A stretch of 64,000 nt of DNA from Pseudomonas vancouverensis (GTDB taxonomy: Bacteria > Pseudomonadota > Gammaproteobacteria > Pseudomonadales > Pseudomonadaceae), in assembly GCF_004348895.1 (NCBI RefSeq), contig NZ_RRZK01000038.1:105318-169317 (forward strand), written 5' to 3'. Position 1 is the first letter of the stretch, and each line of letters opens with the position of its first letter. The notes below the pieces were generated by a model. The model worked only from the letters and a program-made list of their open reading frames with translations. It searched no databases and had not been told where the DNA came from. The translations under genes and the position numbers were made by a program. Below are positions 33,884 to 43,360 of the stretch, one piece after another.

Positions 33884-34106
33884 GGGCACGACCGTGGCTG
33901 AAAGTTGTAAAGAAGCCGAGACTATGCCCGCTATCGACCTCATTTGCAAATTCAATCGAACTTTTTGTGACTTATGCGTTTCTTGTTTACATCTAAGCGC
34001 TTAAGCCCATTTTAATCGTGCGCGCGGCCTGCACCCTGTCAGGAAAGCGGGTTTTCTGGCGCCTGTAATATGCCGAAAACCTTTGTAAGCCCCGTATTTC
34101 GCGGGT

Positions 34107-34811
34107 TTACCAGCCCAGGGTTTCTTTCAGGAAAGGGATCGTCAGCTTGCGCTGAGCCTGCAGCGAGGCCTGATCGAGACGCTCCAGCAGCTCGAAAAGT
34201 GCACTCATGCTGCGCGTACCGCGGGTCAAAATAAAATGTCCGACTTCATCGGTCAGATGCAGGCCCCGACGCGACGCGCGCAATTGCAAGGCACGCAATT
34301 TGTCCTCATCGGACAGCGGGCGCATCTGGAAGATCAGGGCCAGGGTCAGGCGGGATTTGAGGTCGGCGAGCTTCACCGGCAACTCGCGAGGGGATGTCGA
34401 GGCGGCGATCAACAAACGCCGGCCGCTGTCTCGCAGACGGTTGAACAGATGGAACAGCGCCTCTTCCCAATCGGCGCGCCCGGCAACCACTTGCAGGTCA
34501 TCCAGACAGACCAGCTCGTACTGTTCGAGGTTGTCGAGAATCTCGATACCGCGATCCAGCAGCTCGGCCAACGGCAAATACACCGCAGGTTCACCCAATT
34601 GCTCGAAACGCAAGCAAGCGGCCTGCAGCAAGTGCGTACGCCCTACCCCATCCTTGCCCCAGAGGTAAATCAGGCTCTCGGTCCACCCGGCGTCGGCTTC
34701 GCACAGCCGCTCGACATAGCCGAGTGCAGCGGCATTGGCGCCTGGGTAGTAGTTGATGAAGGTGGCGTCGTCACGCAGACGCACACCTAGGGGCAGCTGA
34801 ATCGGTTTCAT
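34107..34811 (-). CDS. hda: DnaA regulatory inactivator Hda
   Basis: The 234-residue protein is a short AAA+ ATPase related to DnaA. It begins with the sliding-clamp-binding motif QLPLGV (residues 4-9), has a Walker A variant GKDGVGRTHLLQAAC, Walker B LVCLDDLQVV and DnaA-like sensor regions. Bound to the clamp on replicated DNA, Hda stimulates hydrolysis of DnaA-ATP and so prevents over-initiation. It is followed upstream (in the same direction) by the PerM-type gene, 230 bases away. Confidence 0.93.
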   Translation of the reverse strand: MKPIQLPLGVRLRDDATFINYYPGANAAALGYVERLCEADAGWTESLIYLWGKDGVGRTHLLQAACLRFEQLGEPAVYLPLAELLDRGIEILDNLEQYELVCLDDLQVVAGRADWEEALFHLFNRLRDSGRRLLIAASTSPRELPVKLADLKSRLTLALIFQMRPLSDEDKLRALQLRASRRGLHLTDEVGHFILTRGTRSMSALFELLERLDQASLQAQRKLTIPFLKETLGW

Positions 34812-35041
34812 GCTGACTGAACAGTTCCAAAGGAACCGTTAGTGGCCTCTGTGTAAAGTTTGCGAAGTTTATACCCGTGAAGCGGGTCGCACAATGCGAC
34901 AGACCACAAGCAAAATCAAAGGTTTGCGTTCACGTAGCAAATTTGTGACAGATTCTTTGGCGGTCCATGTGACGGTCCCATGACAACAACAGGCCAGCCC
35001 GATAACGTTTCAGGCGGCCTGTCATGGCGCAATGCCAAAGC

Positions 35042-36115
35042 TCAAAGTTGCGGCTCGTCACCCCCCGCGTACATATCCGAATCCTTGTACAAGTCGTGCA
35101 CATGGCGAACCAGCACCATGATCACCGCCGCTACCGGCAGCGCCAACAGTACGCCAGTGAAGCCAAACAGCTCGCCCCCGGCAAGGATGGCAAAGATCAC
35201 GGCCACCGGGTGCAAGCCGATTCGGTCCCCGACCAGCAATGGCGTCAGCACCATCCCTTCAAGCGCCTGCCCCACCATGAACACCGCCACGATGCCGAGC
35301 ATCGGATACAGCTCACCGCCGAACTGGAACAAGCCGGCAATCAATGCCGCGCCTATGCCGATGATAAACCCCATGTACGGCACAATGGCCGCCAGCCCGG
35401 CGATCATGCCGATCAGCAAGCCCAGTTCCAGCCCTACGAGCATCAAGCCCGCCGCGTAAATCACCCCCAACGCCACCATCACCAGCAACTGACCGCGAAC
35501 GAACGCCCCGAGCACTTCGTGACATTCACCCGCGAGCGACACGACACGCTCCTCGCGATCACGGGGCAGCAGGCTGCGGATCTTGGCCATCATCAGGTCC
35601 CAATCGCGCAGCAGATAAAAACTCACCACCGGTATCAACACCAAGTTGGCCAACCAGCCAATCAAGGCCAGGCCCGAGGCCGTCGCATGGCTCAACACCA
35701 CGCCGACCACGTCGGTGGTCTGCCCCATGTGCTCACTGATCGCCGACTTGAGCTTGTCGAACTTCCAGAAACCGTCCGCCAGACCGAACTTCGACTGCGC
35801 CCAGGGCAACGCCGTGTGCTGCAGCCAGTCGAGCATTTGCGGCGCCAGCTCATACAGGCGAAACAGTTGCCTGGCGAGCAAGGGCACCAGCACCAGCAGC
35901 AAGGTGGTGAAGATCAGGGTGAACAGCGCGAACACCGTCACTACGCCCCAGGTGCGCGACAAGCCGGCTTTCTCCAGGCGATCCACCAGCGGATCGAACA
36001 GATAGGCCAGCAGCAGCGCCACCAGGAACGGCGTGAGGATTGGATGCAACAGCCAGACAAATGCGCAAAGCAGGAGCACCCCACCCAGCCAATACCATCG
36101 CCGTGAATCGGCCAT
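35042..36115 (-). CDS. AI-2E/PerM-family membrane transporter
   Basis: The 357-residue protein has about eight hydrophobic helices and the AI-2E (PerM/TqsA) family pattern, with FLVALLLAYLFDPLVDRLEK near the start and IPYMG-type loop VPYMGFIIGIGAALI late. Members export autoinducer-2 or exchange ions; the substrate is not known here, and there is no luxS nearby. AGGAG precedes the ATG. The DUF2066 gene lies 34 bases upstream on the same strand, so they are likely co-transcribed. Confidence 0.88.
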   Translation of the reverse strand: MADSRRWYWLGGVLLLCAFVWLLHPILTPFLVALLLAYLFDPLVDRLEKAGLSRTWGVVTVFALFTLIFTTLLLVLVPLLARQLFRLYELAPQMLDWLQHTALPWAQSKFGLADGFWKFDKLKSAISEHMGQTTDVVGVVLSHATASGLALIGWLANLVLIPVVSFYLLRDWDLMMAKIRSLLPRDREERVVSLAGECHEVLGAFVRGQLLVMVALGVIYAAGLMLVGLELGLLIGMIAGLAAIVPYMGFIIGIGAALIAGLFQFGGELYPMLGIVAVFMVGQALEGMVLTPLLVGDRIGLHPVAVIFAILAGGELFGFTGVLLALPVAAVIMVLVRHVHDLYKDSDMYAGGDEPQL

Positions 36116-36149
36116 GCACTACTCCTGCTTCTATATAAGGAAAGAAAAC

Positions 36150-37208
36150 CTACCAGTGAAAGCGCAATTGCGGCGTTACCGCCGGCGCAGCCACAGGCGC
36201 CGGTGCGGTGCCGCCAGGCACGGGCTGAACCGGCGTCACTGGAGCCGGGGCCTGGCCCGCCGGCGATTCCTGCAACCTGGCCAGCGACAGCTGGGCACGC
36301 AACTGCTCCGCGCTGCCATTGACCCGATACAGGATGCGGTCACCATCGACACTCTGTACGCGCCCGCCAAATGGCTCCAGCAGCCGCCCGAGCGTCGCAT
36401 AGTGCTCAAGGTTCATGCCCTGTACTTCCAGCAACTGCTCACTCGAGGCCCCCGGCTTGGCGACGAATCGCGGCGCCAAACGCTGGTTGACCGCCAGCAT
36501 CACCGCGTCGGCCACGGCCGCCTGATCGGCACCCTGCACACTGCCGGCTTCTTTTTGATCGCCGAGCCACAGGCGCCACTGGGCCTGCCATTGTCCGCCT
36601 TCTTCCTTGGCGTGCACCGCCAGCAAGGCATCGGCGTTATAACGTTCGGAGACACTGTGCAAGGGCGCAGGGTCCGTGCCCTCAAGGTTCTGGGCGGTGG
36701 CGACGATCTGCTCATTCAAATCCGCCAGCGGCAGGCGCAATGGCAAGCCGCGATGCTGGGCGGCACGCCGCAATGGCGCGGCCGTGGCCTGACCATCACC
36801 CACCAGGCTCGAGCCCTCGGTGGCGTCATTCAACCACCAGACCAGGATCGATGGCCGATTGGCGCCCCACAAGGCCAGACCGGCACGACGCAAGGCCTGA
36901 TCGGTGGTGGCCGGGTCGAAATCGACTTTCAGCACTTCCGGTGGTCCGGCATCGAAGCCGTATTGGCTGATAATTTGCTGCGGGTCCTTGCGCACCGCGG
37001 CCAATCCCGGATTCTGCACGGCCTTGGGATCGCCGGTCAGGCGCAACACCAGCGTGTCGAGCGCTCGCTGAGTCGCCTGATCACGCTCCTCGGACGACTG
37101 ACCATTGACCGGTTCGCGTACCTGATAAAGGCCTTTGACGGTTTCGGCCTGACTCACCAGGCTGACCAGCGACAAACACCCCACAAACAAGAACTGACAA
37201 AAACGCAT
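36150..37208 (-). CDS. Exported DUF2066-domain protein
   Basis: The 352-residue protein has a signal peptide (residues 1-21, ending VSQA/E) and matches the DUF2066 family in its opening (ETVKGLYQVREPVNGQSSEER) and length. The C-terminus is a Pro/Ala-rich tail ending in an aromatic residue. The role is unknown; the envelope location follows from the signal peptide. AGGAA precedes the ATG at 37208, preferred over a longer in-frame start. It pairs with the PerM-type gene and is divergent from purM. Confidence 0.85.
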   Translation of the reverse strand: MRFCQFLFVGCLSLVSLVSQAETVKGLYQVREPVNGQSSEERDQATQRALDTLVLRLTGDPKAVQNPGLAAVRKDPQQIISQYGFDAGPPEVLKVDFDPATTDQALRRAGLALWGANRPSILVWWLNDATEGSSLVGDGQATAAPLRRAAQHRGLPLRLPLADLNEQIVATAQNLEGTDPAPLHSVSERYNADALLAVHAKEEGGQWQAQWRLWLGDQKEAGSVQGADQAAVADAVMLAVNQRLAPRFVAKPGASSEQLLEVQGMNLEHYATLGRLLEPFGGRVQSVDGDRILYRVNGSAEQLRAQLSLARLQESPAGQAPAPVTPVQPVPGGTAPAPVAAPAVTPQLRFHW

Positions 37209-37593
37209 GGAAGATTCCTGACGACAAAAGCGGCTGGAACAGACCGCATGAAAAATACTCGAGCAAGGCTGTGACCATCGCCCGACGCAAAACATTCACG
37301 CGCCCCGGGTAAGTTTTCGCATAGCCCTAACAATAGACGCTTAATCGCGAAAGCTTATAGAGCCGTGCAGAATGCCATCAACGATTGAACGTGGCGGTTT
37401 TTTTTAGCGGATATGCCCCTGCTGTCGGCCTGAGGATGGCCGCTGCCGCTCAAGCCTGATAAAATCGCGCGCCTTCGCAGACCGGCTATGGCCGGGCACC
37501 CTGAAATTCGCGAATGGCGCTTGCCATCGCCTGTTTCGGCGGTCCCGCTGGACTCGGTCGTTACCCAGAAATCCCCCCCTAAAGGCCTGGATC
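37209..37593. other. Divergent intergenic region with a purM promoter
   Basis: This 385-bp gap separates the DUF2066 gene from purM. On the plus strand TGATAAAAT (37457-37465) is an extended -10 (TG-N-TAAAAT) placed about 130 bases before purM, without a good -35. I see no PUR-box-like operator that I can name and no gene. Confidence 0.5.
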
Positions 37594-38652
37594 ATGAGCA
37601 AGCAACCCTCCCTGAGCTACAAGGACGCCGGTGTAGACATCGACGCCGGCGAAGCATTGGTCGAACGCATCAAGAGCGTCGCCAAGCGCACTGCGCGCCC
37701 GGAAGTCATGGGCGGCCTGGGCGGTTTCGGCGCCCTCTGCGAAATCCCGGCCGGCTACAAGCAGCCTGTGCTGGTTTCCGGCACCGACGGTGTCGGTACC
37801 AAGCTGCGCCTGGCCCTGAACCTGAACAAGCACGACAGCATCGGCCAGGACCTGGTCGCCATGTGCGTCAACGACCTGGTGGTGTGCGGCGCCGAGCCGC
37901 TGTTCTTCCTCGACTACTACGCCACCGGCAAGCTGAACGTCGACGTTGCCGCCACCGTGGTCACCGGTATCGGTGCAGGCTGCGAACTGGCTGGCTGCTC
38001 CCTGGTTGGTGGCGAAACCGCTGAAATGCCTGGCATGTACGAAGGCGAAGACTACGACCTGGCCGGCTTCTGCGTCGGCGTCGTGGAAAAAGCCGAAATC
38101 ATCGACGGCTCCAAAGTCGCTGCTGGCGATGCCCTGCTCGCCCTGCCATCGTCCGGCCCGCACTCCAATGGCTACTCGCTGATCCGCAAGATCATCGAAG
38201 TGTCCGGCGCCGACATCGAGACCGTTCAGCTCGACGGCAAACCGCTGACCGAACTGCTGATGGCCCCGACCCGCATCTACGTGAAGCCGCTGCTCAAGCT
38301 GATCAAGGAAACCGGCGCGGTCAAGGCCATGGCCCACATCACCGGTGGCGGCCTGCTGGACAACATCCCGCGCGTTCTGCCAAAAGGCGCGCAAGCGGTG
38401 GTTGACGTGGCAAGCTGGAACCGCCCGGCGGTGTTCGACTGGCTGCAAGAGCAAGGCAACGTCGACGAGAACGAAATGCACCGCGTGCTGAACTGCGGCG
38501 TGGGCATGGTCATCTGCGTAGCACAAGAGCACGTTGAAGCGGCCCTGAACGTTCTGCGCGAAGCCGGCGAGCAGCCATGGGTCATCGGCCAGATCTCCAC
38601 CGCTGCCGAAGGCGCGGCTCAGGTTGAACTGAAGAACCTCAAGGCTCACTGA
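37594..38652 (+). CDS. purM: Phosphoribosylformylglycinamidine cyclo-ligase (AIR synthetase)
   Basis: The 352-residue protein matches PurM throughout: YKDAGVDIDAGEALVERIK near the start, VSGTDGVGTKLRLA, GGETAEMPGMY and HITGGGLLDNIPRVLP. It uses ATP to close the imidazole ring of aminoimidazole ribotide in purine synthesis. It is the first gene of purM-purN; the TGA overlaps the purN ATG (TGATG). Confidence 0.97.
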   Translation: MSKQPSLSYKDAGVDIDAGEALVERIKSVAKRTARPEVMGGLGGFGALCEIPAGYKQPVLVSGTDGVGTKLRLALNLNKHDSIGQDLVAMCVNDLVVCGAEPLFFLDYYATGKLNVDVAATVVTGIGAGCELAGCSLVGGETAEMPGMYEGEDYDLAGFCVGVVEKAEIIDGSKVAAGDALLALPSSGPHSNGYSLIRKIIEVSGADIETVQLDGKPLTELLMAPTRIYVKPLLKLIKETGAVKAMAHITGGGLLDNIPRVLPKGAQAVVDVASWNRPAVFDWLQEQGNVDENEMHRVLNCGVGMVICVAQEHVEAALNVLREAGEQPWVIGQISTAAEGAAQVELKNLKAH

Positions 38653-39302
38653 TGCCTAAGACCTGTGATGTCGTGGTGCTGCTGTCCGGCACCGGCAGTA
38701 ACTTGCAGGCCCTGATCGACAGCACGCGGACCGGCGACAGCCCGGTCCGCATCGCTGCGGTGATTTCCAATCGCGCCGACGCCTACGGCCTGCAACGCGC
38801 CAGGGACGCGGGTATCGACACCCGCGCCCTGGATCACAAGGCTTTCGAAGGTCGCGAGGCCTTCGATGCCGCCCTGATCGAACTGATCGACGCCTTCAAT
38901 CCCGAACTCGTGGTCCTGGCCGGTTTCATGCGCATTCTCAGCGCTGATTTCGTGCGCCATTACCAGGGTCGCCTGCTCAACATCCATCCCTCGCTGCTGC
39001 CCAAATACAAAGGGTTACACACTCATCAGCGCGCGCTGGAGGCCGGCGACACCGAGCACGGCTGCTCCGTGCACTTCGTCACCGAGGAACTCGATGGCGG
39101 ACCACTGGTCGTACAGGCAGTAATACCGGTAGAGTTACAGGATTCGCCGCAGAGTCTGGCGCAGCGGGTCCACGTTCAGGAACACCTGATCTACCCGATG
39201 GCCGTACGCTGGTTTGCCGAAGGCCGTTTAGCCCTCGGCGAACAAGGTGCTTTACTGGATGGACAGTTACTCGCGGCCAGCGGCCACTTGATTCGAACCT
39301 AG
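38652..39302 (+). CDS. purN: Phosphoribosylglycinamide formyltransferase
   Basis: The 216-residue protein matches PurN: LLSGTGSNLQALID near residues 9-22, VLAGFMRILS, NIHPSLLPKYKGLHTHQ with the catalytic Asn and His, and the Asp in TEELDGGPLV. It transfers the formyl group from 10-formyl-tetrahydrofolate to glycinamide ribotide. Translation is coupled to purM through TGATG. Confidence 0.96.
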   Translation: MPKTCDVVVLLSGTGSNLQALIDSTRTGDSPVRIAAVISNRADAYGLQRARDAGIDTRALDHKAFEGREAFDAALIELIDAFNPELVVLAGFMRILSADFVRHYQGRLLNIHPSLLPKYKGLHTHQRALEAGDTEHGCSVHFVTEELDGGPLVVQAVIPVELQDSPQSLAQRVHVQEHLIYPMAVRWFAEGRLALGEQGALLDGQLLAASGHLIRT

Positions 39303-39310
39303 GAGATTTT

Positions 39311-40024
39311 ATGCGTCGCGCCTTGCTCTTCGCTTGTGCTCTGCTCGCCTTGCCCTTCGCCCAGGCGGCAGATCTTCAACCCTTCTCCGCCAGCTACACC
39401 GCCGACTGGAAGCAGTTGCCCATGAGTGGCACCGCCGAACGCAGTCTTGAAAAAACCAGCGACGGCAAATGGAAACTTAGCTTCAAGGCATCGATGATGA
39501 TTGCCAGCCTGTCCGAGGAAAGCACCCTGACCCTGGACAAGGACACCCTGCTGCCACAGTCCTATCACTTCGAACGCGGCGGCCTGGGCAAAGCCAAGAA
39601 AGCCGACCTGGATTTCGACTGGACCAGCAAAATGATCACCGGCACCGATCGCGGTGACGCGGTCAAGATCCCGCTCAACCGCGGCATGGTCGACAAGTCC
39701 ACTTACCAACTGGCCCTGCAGCACGACGTGGCCGCCGGCAAAAAGACCATGAGCTATCAAGTGGTCGATGGCGGCGAAGTCGATACCTATGACTTCCGCG
39801 TACTGGGTTCGGAAAAGGTCGCCACCAAGGCCGGCCAGATCGACGCGATCAAGGTTGAACGCGTGCGCGACCCGACACAAAGCAAGCGCATCACCGTGAT
39901 GTGGTTCGCCAAGGATTGGGATTACCTGCTGGTCCGCCTGCAACAGGTCGAAACCGACGGCAAGGAGTACAACATCATGCTCCTCGACGGTACGGTCAAC
40001 GGCAAACAGGTCAAAGGCAGCTGA
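39311..40024 (+). CDS. Exported DUF3108-family protein
   Basis: The 237-residue protein has a signal peptide (residues 1-20, ending AQAAD) and the DUF3108 pattern: a beta-rich domain with FSASYTADWKQLPMSGTAER, later DKSTYQLALQHDVAAGKK, and SEKVATKAGQIDAIKVERVRD. It probably acts in the periplasm or at the inner face of the outer membrane, function unknown. It follows purN by 8 bases and is co-transcribed; a strong terminator ends the unit. Confidence 0.88.
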   Translation: MRRALLFACALLALPFAQAADLQPFSASYTADWKQLPMSGTAERSLEKTSDGKWKLSFKASMMIASLSEESTLTLDKDTLLPQSYHFERGGLGKAKKADLDFDWTSKMITGTDRGDAVKIPLNRGMVDKSTYQLALQHDVAAGKKTMSYQVVDGGEVDTYDFRVLGSEKVATKAGQIDAIKVERVRDPTQSKRITVMWFAKDWDYLLVRLQQVETDGKEYNIMLLDGTVNGKQVKGS

Positions 40025-40037
40025 ATCGCCGCACAAC

Positions 40038-40067
40038 AAAAAGCCCCGCCAGTGCGGGGCTTTTTTT
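40038..40067. terminator. Bidirectional terminator ending purMN-DUF3108 and the chemoreceptor gene
   Basis: AAAAAGCCCCGC-CAGT-GCGGGGCTTTTTTT lies between two convergent stop codons (40024 and 40078), with T runs on both sides. Confidence 0.92.
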
Positions 40068-40077
40068 CGTCTGCGCT

Positions 40078-41703
40078 TCAGACCGAGAAGCGCGCCACCA
40101 GGGTGTTCAGATCAACCGCCAGCCGTGACAACTCCTGACTGGCCGCGCTGGTCTGATTGGCTCCGGCCGAACTTTGCAGCGACAGGTTGCGGATGTTCAT
40201 CAGGTTGCGATCAACTTCCCGCGCCACCGCCGCCTGTTCCTCCGATGCGCTGGCGATCACGATGTTGCGCTCGTTGATCAGGGTAAACGCCGAAGCGATG
40301 TCTTCCAGGGCAACGCCTGCCGCTTTTGCCGCTTCCAGGGTCGAACGAGCCTGGGTATTGCTTTGTTGCATCGAGCTGACAGCCTGGTCCGTGCCCTGCT
40401 GAATTCCGGTAATCATCTGTTCGATTTCCCGGGTCGATTGCTGGGTCCGATGCGCCAGGGCGCGTACCTCATCGGCAACCACAGCAAAGCCGCGCCCCGC
40501 CTCCCCCGCCCGCGCCGCTTCGATGGCCGCGTTCAACGCCAGCAGATTGGTCTGCTCGGCAATCCCCCGAATCACGTCTAGCACCTTGGTGATGCCGTAG
40601 ACCTTCTGCGCGAGATCTTCGACCTGGGAGACATTGGCCGTGACATCTTCGGCCAGCGACTCGATGGACTGCACGGTGTGCTGCACTTGTTGACGACCAT
40701 GCTGGGCGATGCGGTCAGACTCTCGGGAAGCCTCGGAAGTGGCTACCGCATTGCTCGCCACCTCCTCCACCGCAGCGGTCATCTGATTGACCGCAGTGGC
40801 CGCCTGTTCAATCTCCAGACTCTGTTGATGCAGGCCGCGGGTGGCGTCCTCCGTGACACAACTGAGCTCCTCCGAAGCCGAAGCCAACTGGTTCGACGAG
40901 TCGGAAATGCGCTGAATGGTTTCCCGCAGACTCTGCTGCATGCTCTTGAGTGCGTGCAGCAGCCGCGCGGGTTCATCCTTGCCGCTTACACTGATAGCAG
41001 CGGTCAGATCACCGCCGGCGACCACCTCCGCCACCTTCACCGACTGCGACAGCGGCAGGACAATGCTGCGGGTCAGCAACAGCGCCATGCCGATGGTGAT
41101 CAGCGCTGTCACCCCGATCATCACACCGACCCAGATCCGCGATTGTGCGAACACCTGGCGCCCGGCCTCGGATGCCTGATTGGCATTGCGCTGGTTCAAG
41201 TCGACCAACGCCTTGAGGGTGGCGGTGATCTCATCGGCCAAGGGGTTCATCTCACCATTGAGAATGACAGCCGCATCTTCCACCCGTCCCTGGGTTGCTT
41301 GCGTCATCACCTGGCTCTGGTACTGCAAATACTTTTGCTCGGCCGCCTTGAAGCGATCGAACAGCTCACGCTCTTCAGGCAGCACTATCAACTGGTTGTA
41401 ACGCTGTTGCGCGTCATTGAGCACGCCTTTGAGGTCGTTGATCTTGGCGACGTTCGGGGCCTGAGCCTGTGGGTCGCGATTGATCAACAGGCGCATGGTC
41501 AAGGCCCGCAAGCGCAGCATGTCCTGGCTCATGTCACCGACCGCCATGACACTTGGCAGCCAGTTGTCGTCGACCTGATCGGACTGCGCACGCATGTTCG
41601 ACATCTGCATCAGGGCGAATATGCCCAAACCGAAAACCATCAACGCCAGCAGGCCAAAACCCAGACTCGCGCGCGGCGCAATATTGAGACTTCTAATACT
41701 CAT
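40078..41703 (-). CDS. Methyl-accepting chemotaxis protein
   Basis: The 541-residue receptor has a first membrane helix (about residues 13-31), a four-helix-bundle ligand domain (residues about 35-190), a second membrane helix (about 192-212), a HAMP domain and a long signalling coiled coil with the hairpin-tip signature NAAIEAARAGEAGRGFAVVA. The ligand cannot be predicted. It stands alone, as is common for the many Pseudomonas receptors. Confidence 0.94.
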   Translation of the reverse strand: MSIRSLNIAPRASLGFGLLALMVFGLGIFALMQMSNMRAQSDQVDDNWLPSVMAVGDMSQDMLRLRALTMRLLINRDPQAQAPNVAKINDLKGVLNDAQQRYNQLIVLPEERELFDRFKAAEQKYLQYQSQVMTQATQGRVEDAAVILNGEMNPLADEITATLKALVDLNQRNANQASEAGRQVFAQSRIWVGVMIGVTALITIGMALLLTRSIVLPLSQSVKVAEVVAGGDLTAAISVSGKDEPARLLHALKSMQQSLRETIQRISDSSNQLASASEELSCVTEDATRGLHQQSLEIEQAATAVNQMTAAVEEVASNAVATSEASRESDRIAQHGRQQVQHTVQSIESLAEDVTANVSQVEDLAQKVYGITKVLDVIRGIAEQTNLLALNAAIEAARAGEAGRGFAVVADEVRALAHRTQQSTREIEQMITGIQQGTDQAVSSMQQSNTQARSTLEAAKAAGVALEDIASAFTLINERNIVIASASEEQAAVAREVDRNLMNIRNLSLQSSAGANQTSAASQELSRLAVDLNTLVARFSV

Positions 41704-41815
41704 CTATCCTGGTTCCTTCCAAAACGCTGCGTTATGCAGGCGGTCCTTTAGACGATATCGGGCGGTTGAAAATTTGCGTAAGACGAAAAAGTGATATCAA
41801 AACGCCCTCACTATT

Positions 41816-41836
41816 ACGTTAATCAGGCAGTAACGT
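41816..41836. promoter_or_regulatory. Inverted repeat upstream of the OsmC gene
   Basis: ACGTTA (41816-41821) and TAACGT (41831-41836) are separated by 9 bases, in the gap between the divergent chemoreceptor and OsmC genes. It might be an operator; no regulator is known. Confidence 0.3.
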
Positions 41837-41954
41837 TTCAGCCTCAAAAAGCACTTTGAAGCGAACAACATGAACACCTGACGCAATGAATGCTCTATAC
41901 CTTCAAGACTGTTTTTTGCTCGAATAGCCCTTCCCGATGCCCACGAGGTTTCCC

Positions 41955-42371
41955 ATGACCGTTACCGTCAATACCGTTTCCGCCGAAGGTTTTCGTCACA
42001 GCGTCCAAATCGATGATCACGAACTGTTTGCCGATGTCCCCGTTGCTGCCGGCGGCGAAGGCTCGGCCCCGGAGCCCCACGACTATTTCGATGCCGCGCT
42101 CGGCGCCTGCAAGGCCCTGACCCTGAAGCTCTACGCGAAAAAGAAAGGCATCCCGCTGACCGGTGTAGGTGTCGAGGTCAAACGCGACAACAGCGAAGAA
42201 CAGAAAGGCAAATACGCACTGCACGTGAAACTGACCCTCAAGGGCGTACTCACCGACGCCCAGCGCGATGAGCTGCACCGCGTGGCCGATCGTTGCCCGA
42301 TTCACAAGCTGATGACCACCTCCGAAGTCAGCATCGAAACCCACCTGTCCGAAGGTGCTTTCAGCCAATAG
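41955..42371 (+). CDS. OsmC-family peroxide reductase-like protein
   Basis: The 138-residue protein has the OsmC/Ohr fold signature: two cysteines, GACKALTLKLYAKKKG and the later DRCPIHKLM, as used for thiol-based reduction of organic hydroperoxides. The mid-section PEPHDYFDAALG is typical of the YhfA-like branch. GAGG sits just before the ATG. It precedes the pirin gene by 62 bases on the same strand. Confidence 0.88.
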   Translation: MTVTVNTVSAEGFRHSVQIDDHELFADVPVAAGGEGSAPEPHDYFDAALGACKALTLKLYAKKKGIPLTGVGVEVKRDNSEEQKGKYALHVKLTLKGVLTDAQRDELHRVADRCPIHKLMTTSEVSIETHLSEGAFSQ

Positions 42372-42433
42372 CGGCAAGGGCGACACAAGCGGGTTATGCT
42401 CGATGGCATAACCCGTTCAGCCTGGAATGCACC

Positions 42434-43300
42434 ATGAACTCTCCACTCGTGATCCGCCCCCGCACCGAAGATGTCGAAGGCCAGCCCATTCTGCGCCCGC
42501 TGCCATCGGCCAAGTGCCGCAGCGTCGGGCCGTTCGTGTTTTTCGACCACATGCTGGAAACCCGCTACCCGGCGGGCAAAGGCATGAACATTCGCCAGCA
42601 CCCGCACATCGGCCTGTCCACCCTCACCTACCTGTTTCAGGGGCAGATCCGGCACAAGGACAGCCTGGGTTCCGATCAAATCGTGGATACCGGTGACGTC
42701 AGCTGGATGACCGCCGGCAGCGCCATCGCCCACGTCGAGCGCACACCGGATGCCTTGAAAGACAGCGGTTTCACGATGCACGGCTTGCAGATCTGGCTGG
42801 CCTCGCCCAAGGCGCACGAACAAGGGCCGGGGCACTACAGCCACCATCCGGCGGCGACGCTGCCGGTCAGCGATAACCTTGGGGTGAAGATCCGCATGAT
42901 TGCCGGCTCGGGCTTTTGCCTGGAATCACCGGTGCCGGTGCTTTCTCCGACGCTGTACGCCGAAGTGCACCTGCAAACGGCGACGACGCTGCTGATCCCC
43001 ACCGAGCATGAGGAGCGTGCGCTCTATGTTCTGAGTGGTGATGTGCAGCTGGATGGCGAAGCTGTGGAACCGCTGTCTCTGGTTGTGCTGCCCAGCGGCG
43101 TAGAGATGACACTGTTCGCCGATAGCGACAGTCACGCCGTGCTGTTCGGAGGCGCACCCATGGACGGGCCACGTCGGATCAACTGGAATTTTGTGGCGAG
43201 CGATCCGGCGGCGATTGATGAAGCGCGCAGGCGCTGGGCGGCCGGGGATTGGCCGACGGTGCCGGGGGAAAGCGAGCGGATCGAATTGCCAGTGAAGTAA
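42434..43300 (+). CDS. Pirin family protein
   Basis: The 288-residue bicupin matches the pirin family: FVFFDHMLETRYPAGKG, then the metal-binding HPHIGLSTLTYLFQG, HKDSLGSDQ, and a second cupin half with the family-typical AEVHLQTATTLLIPTEHEE. Some bacterial pirins are quercetinases and others bind redox enzymes. The start at 42434 gives the family's usual length and excludes a longer frame that overlaps the OsmC gene. A hairpin follows the stop. Confidence 0.9.
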   Translation: MNSPLVIRPRTEDVEGQPILRPLPSAKCRSVGPFVFFDHMLETRYPAGKGMNIRQHPHIGLSTLTYLFQGQIRHKDSLGSDQIVDTGDVSWMTAGSAIAHVERTPDALKDSGFTMHGLQIWLASPKAHEQGPGHYSHHPAATLPVSDNLGVKIRMIAGSGFCLESPVPVLSPTLYAEVHLQTATTLLIPTEHEERALYVLSGDVQLDGEAVEPLSLVVLPSGVEMTLFADSDSHAVLFGGAPMDGPRRINWNFVASDPAAIDEARRRWAAGDWPTVPGESERIELPVK

Positions 43301-43306
43301 ACCTTG

Positions 43307-43336
43307 CAGGAGCCGGCCACAACCGGCCGGCTCCTG
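43307..43336. other. Hairpin after the pirin gene
   Basis: CAGGAGCCGGCC-ACAACC-GGCCGGCTCCTG is a strong stem between the convergent pirin and dienelactone hydrolase genes. There is no T run on either side, so its role as a terminator is uncertain. Confidence 0.5.
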
Positions 43337-43360
43337 AAAAGCAAGTGCTCGTCGACTTGT

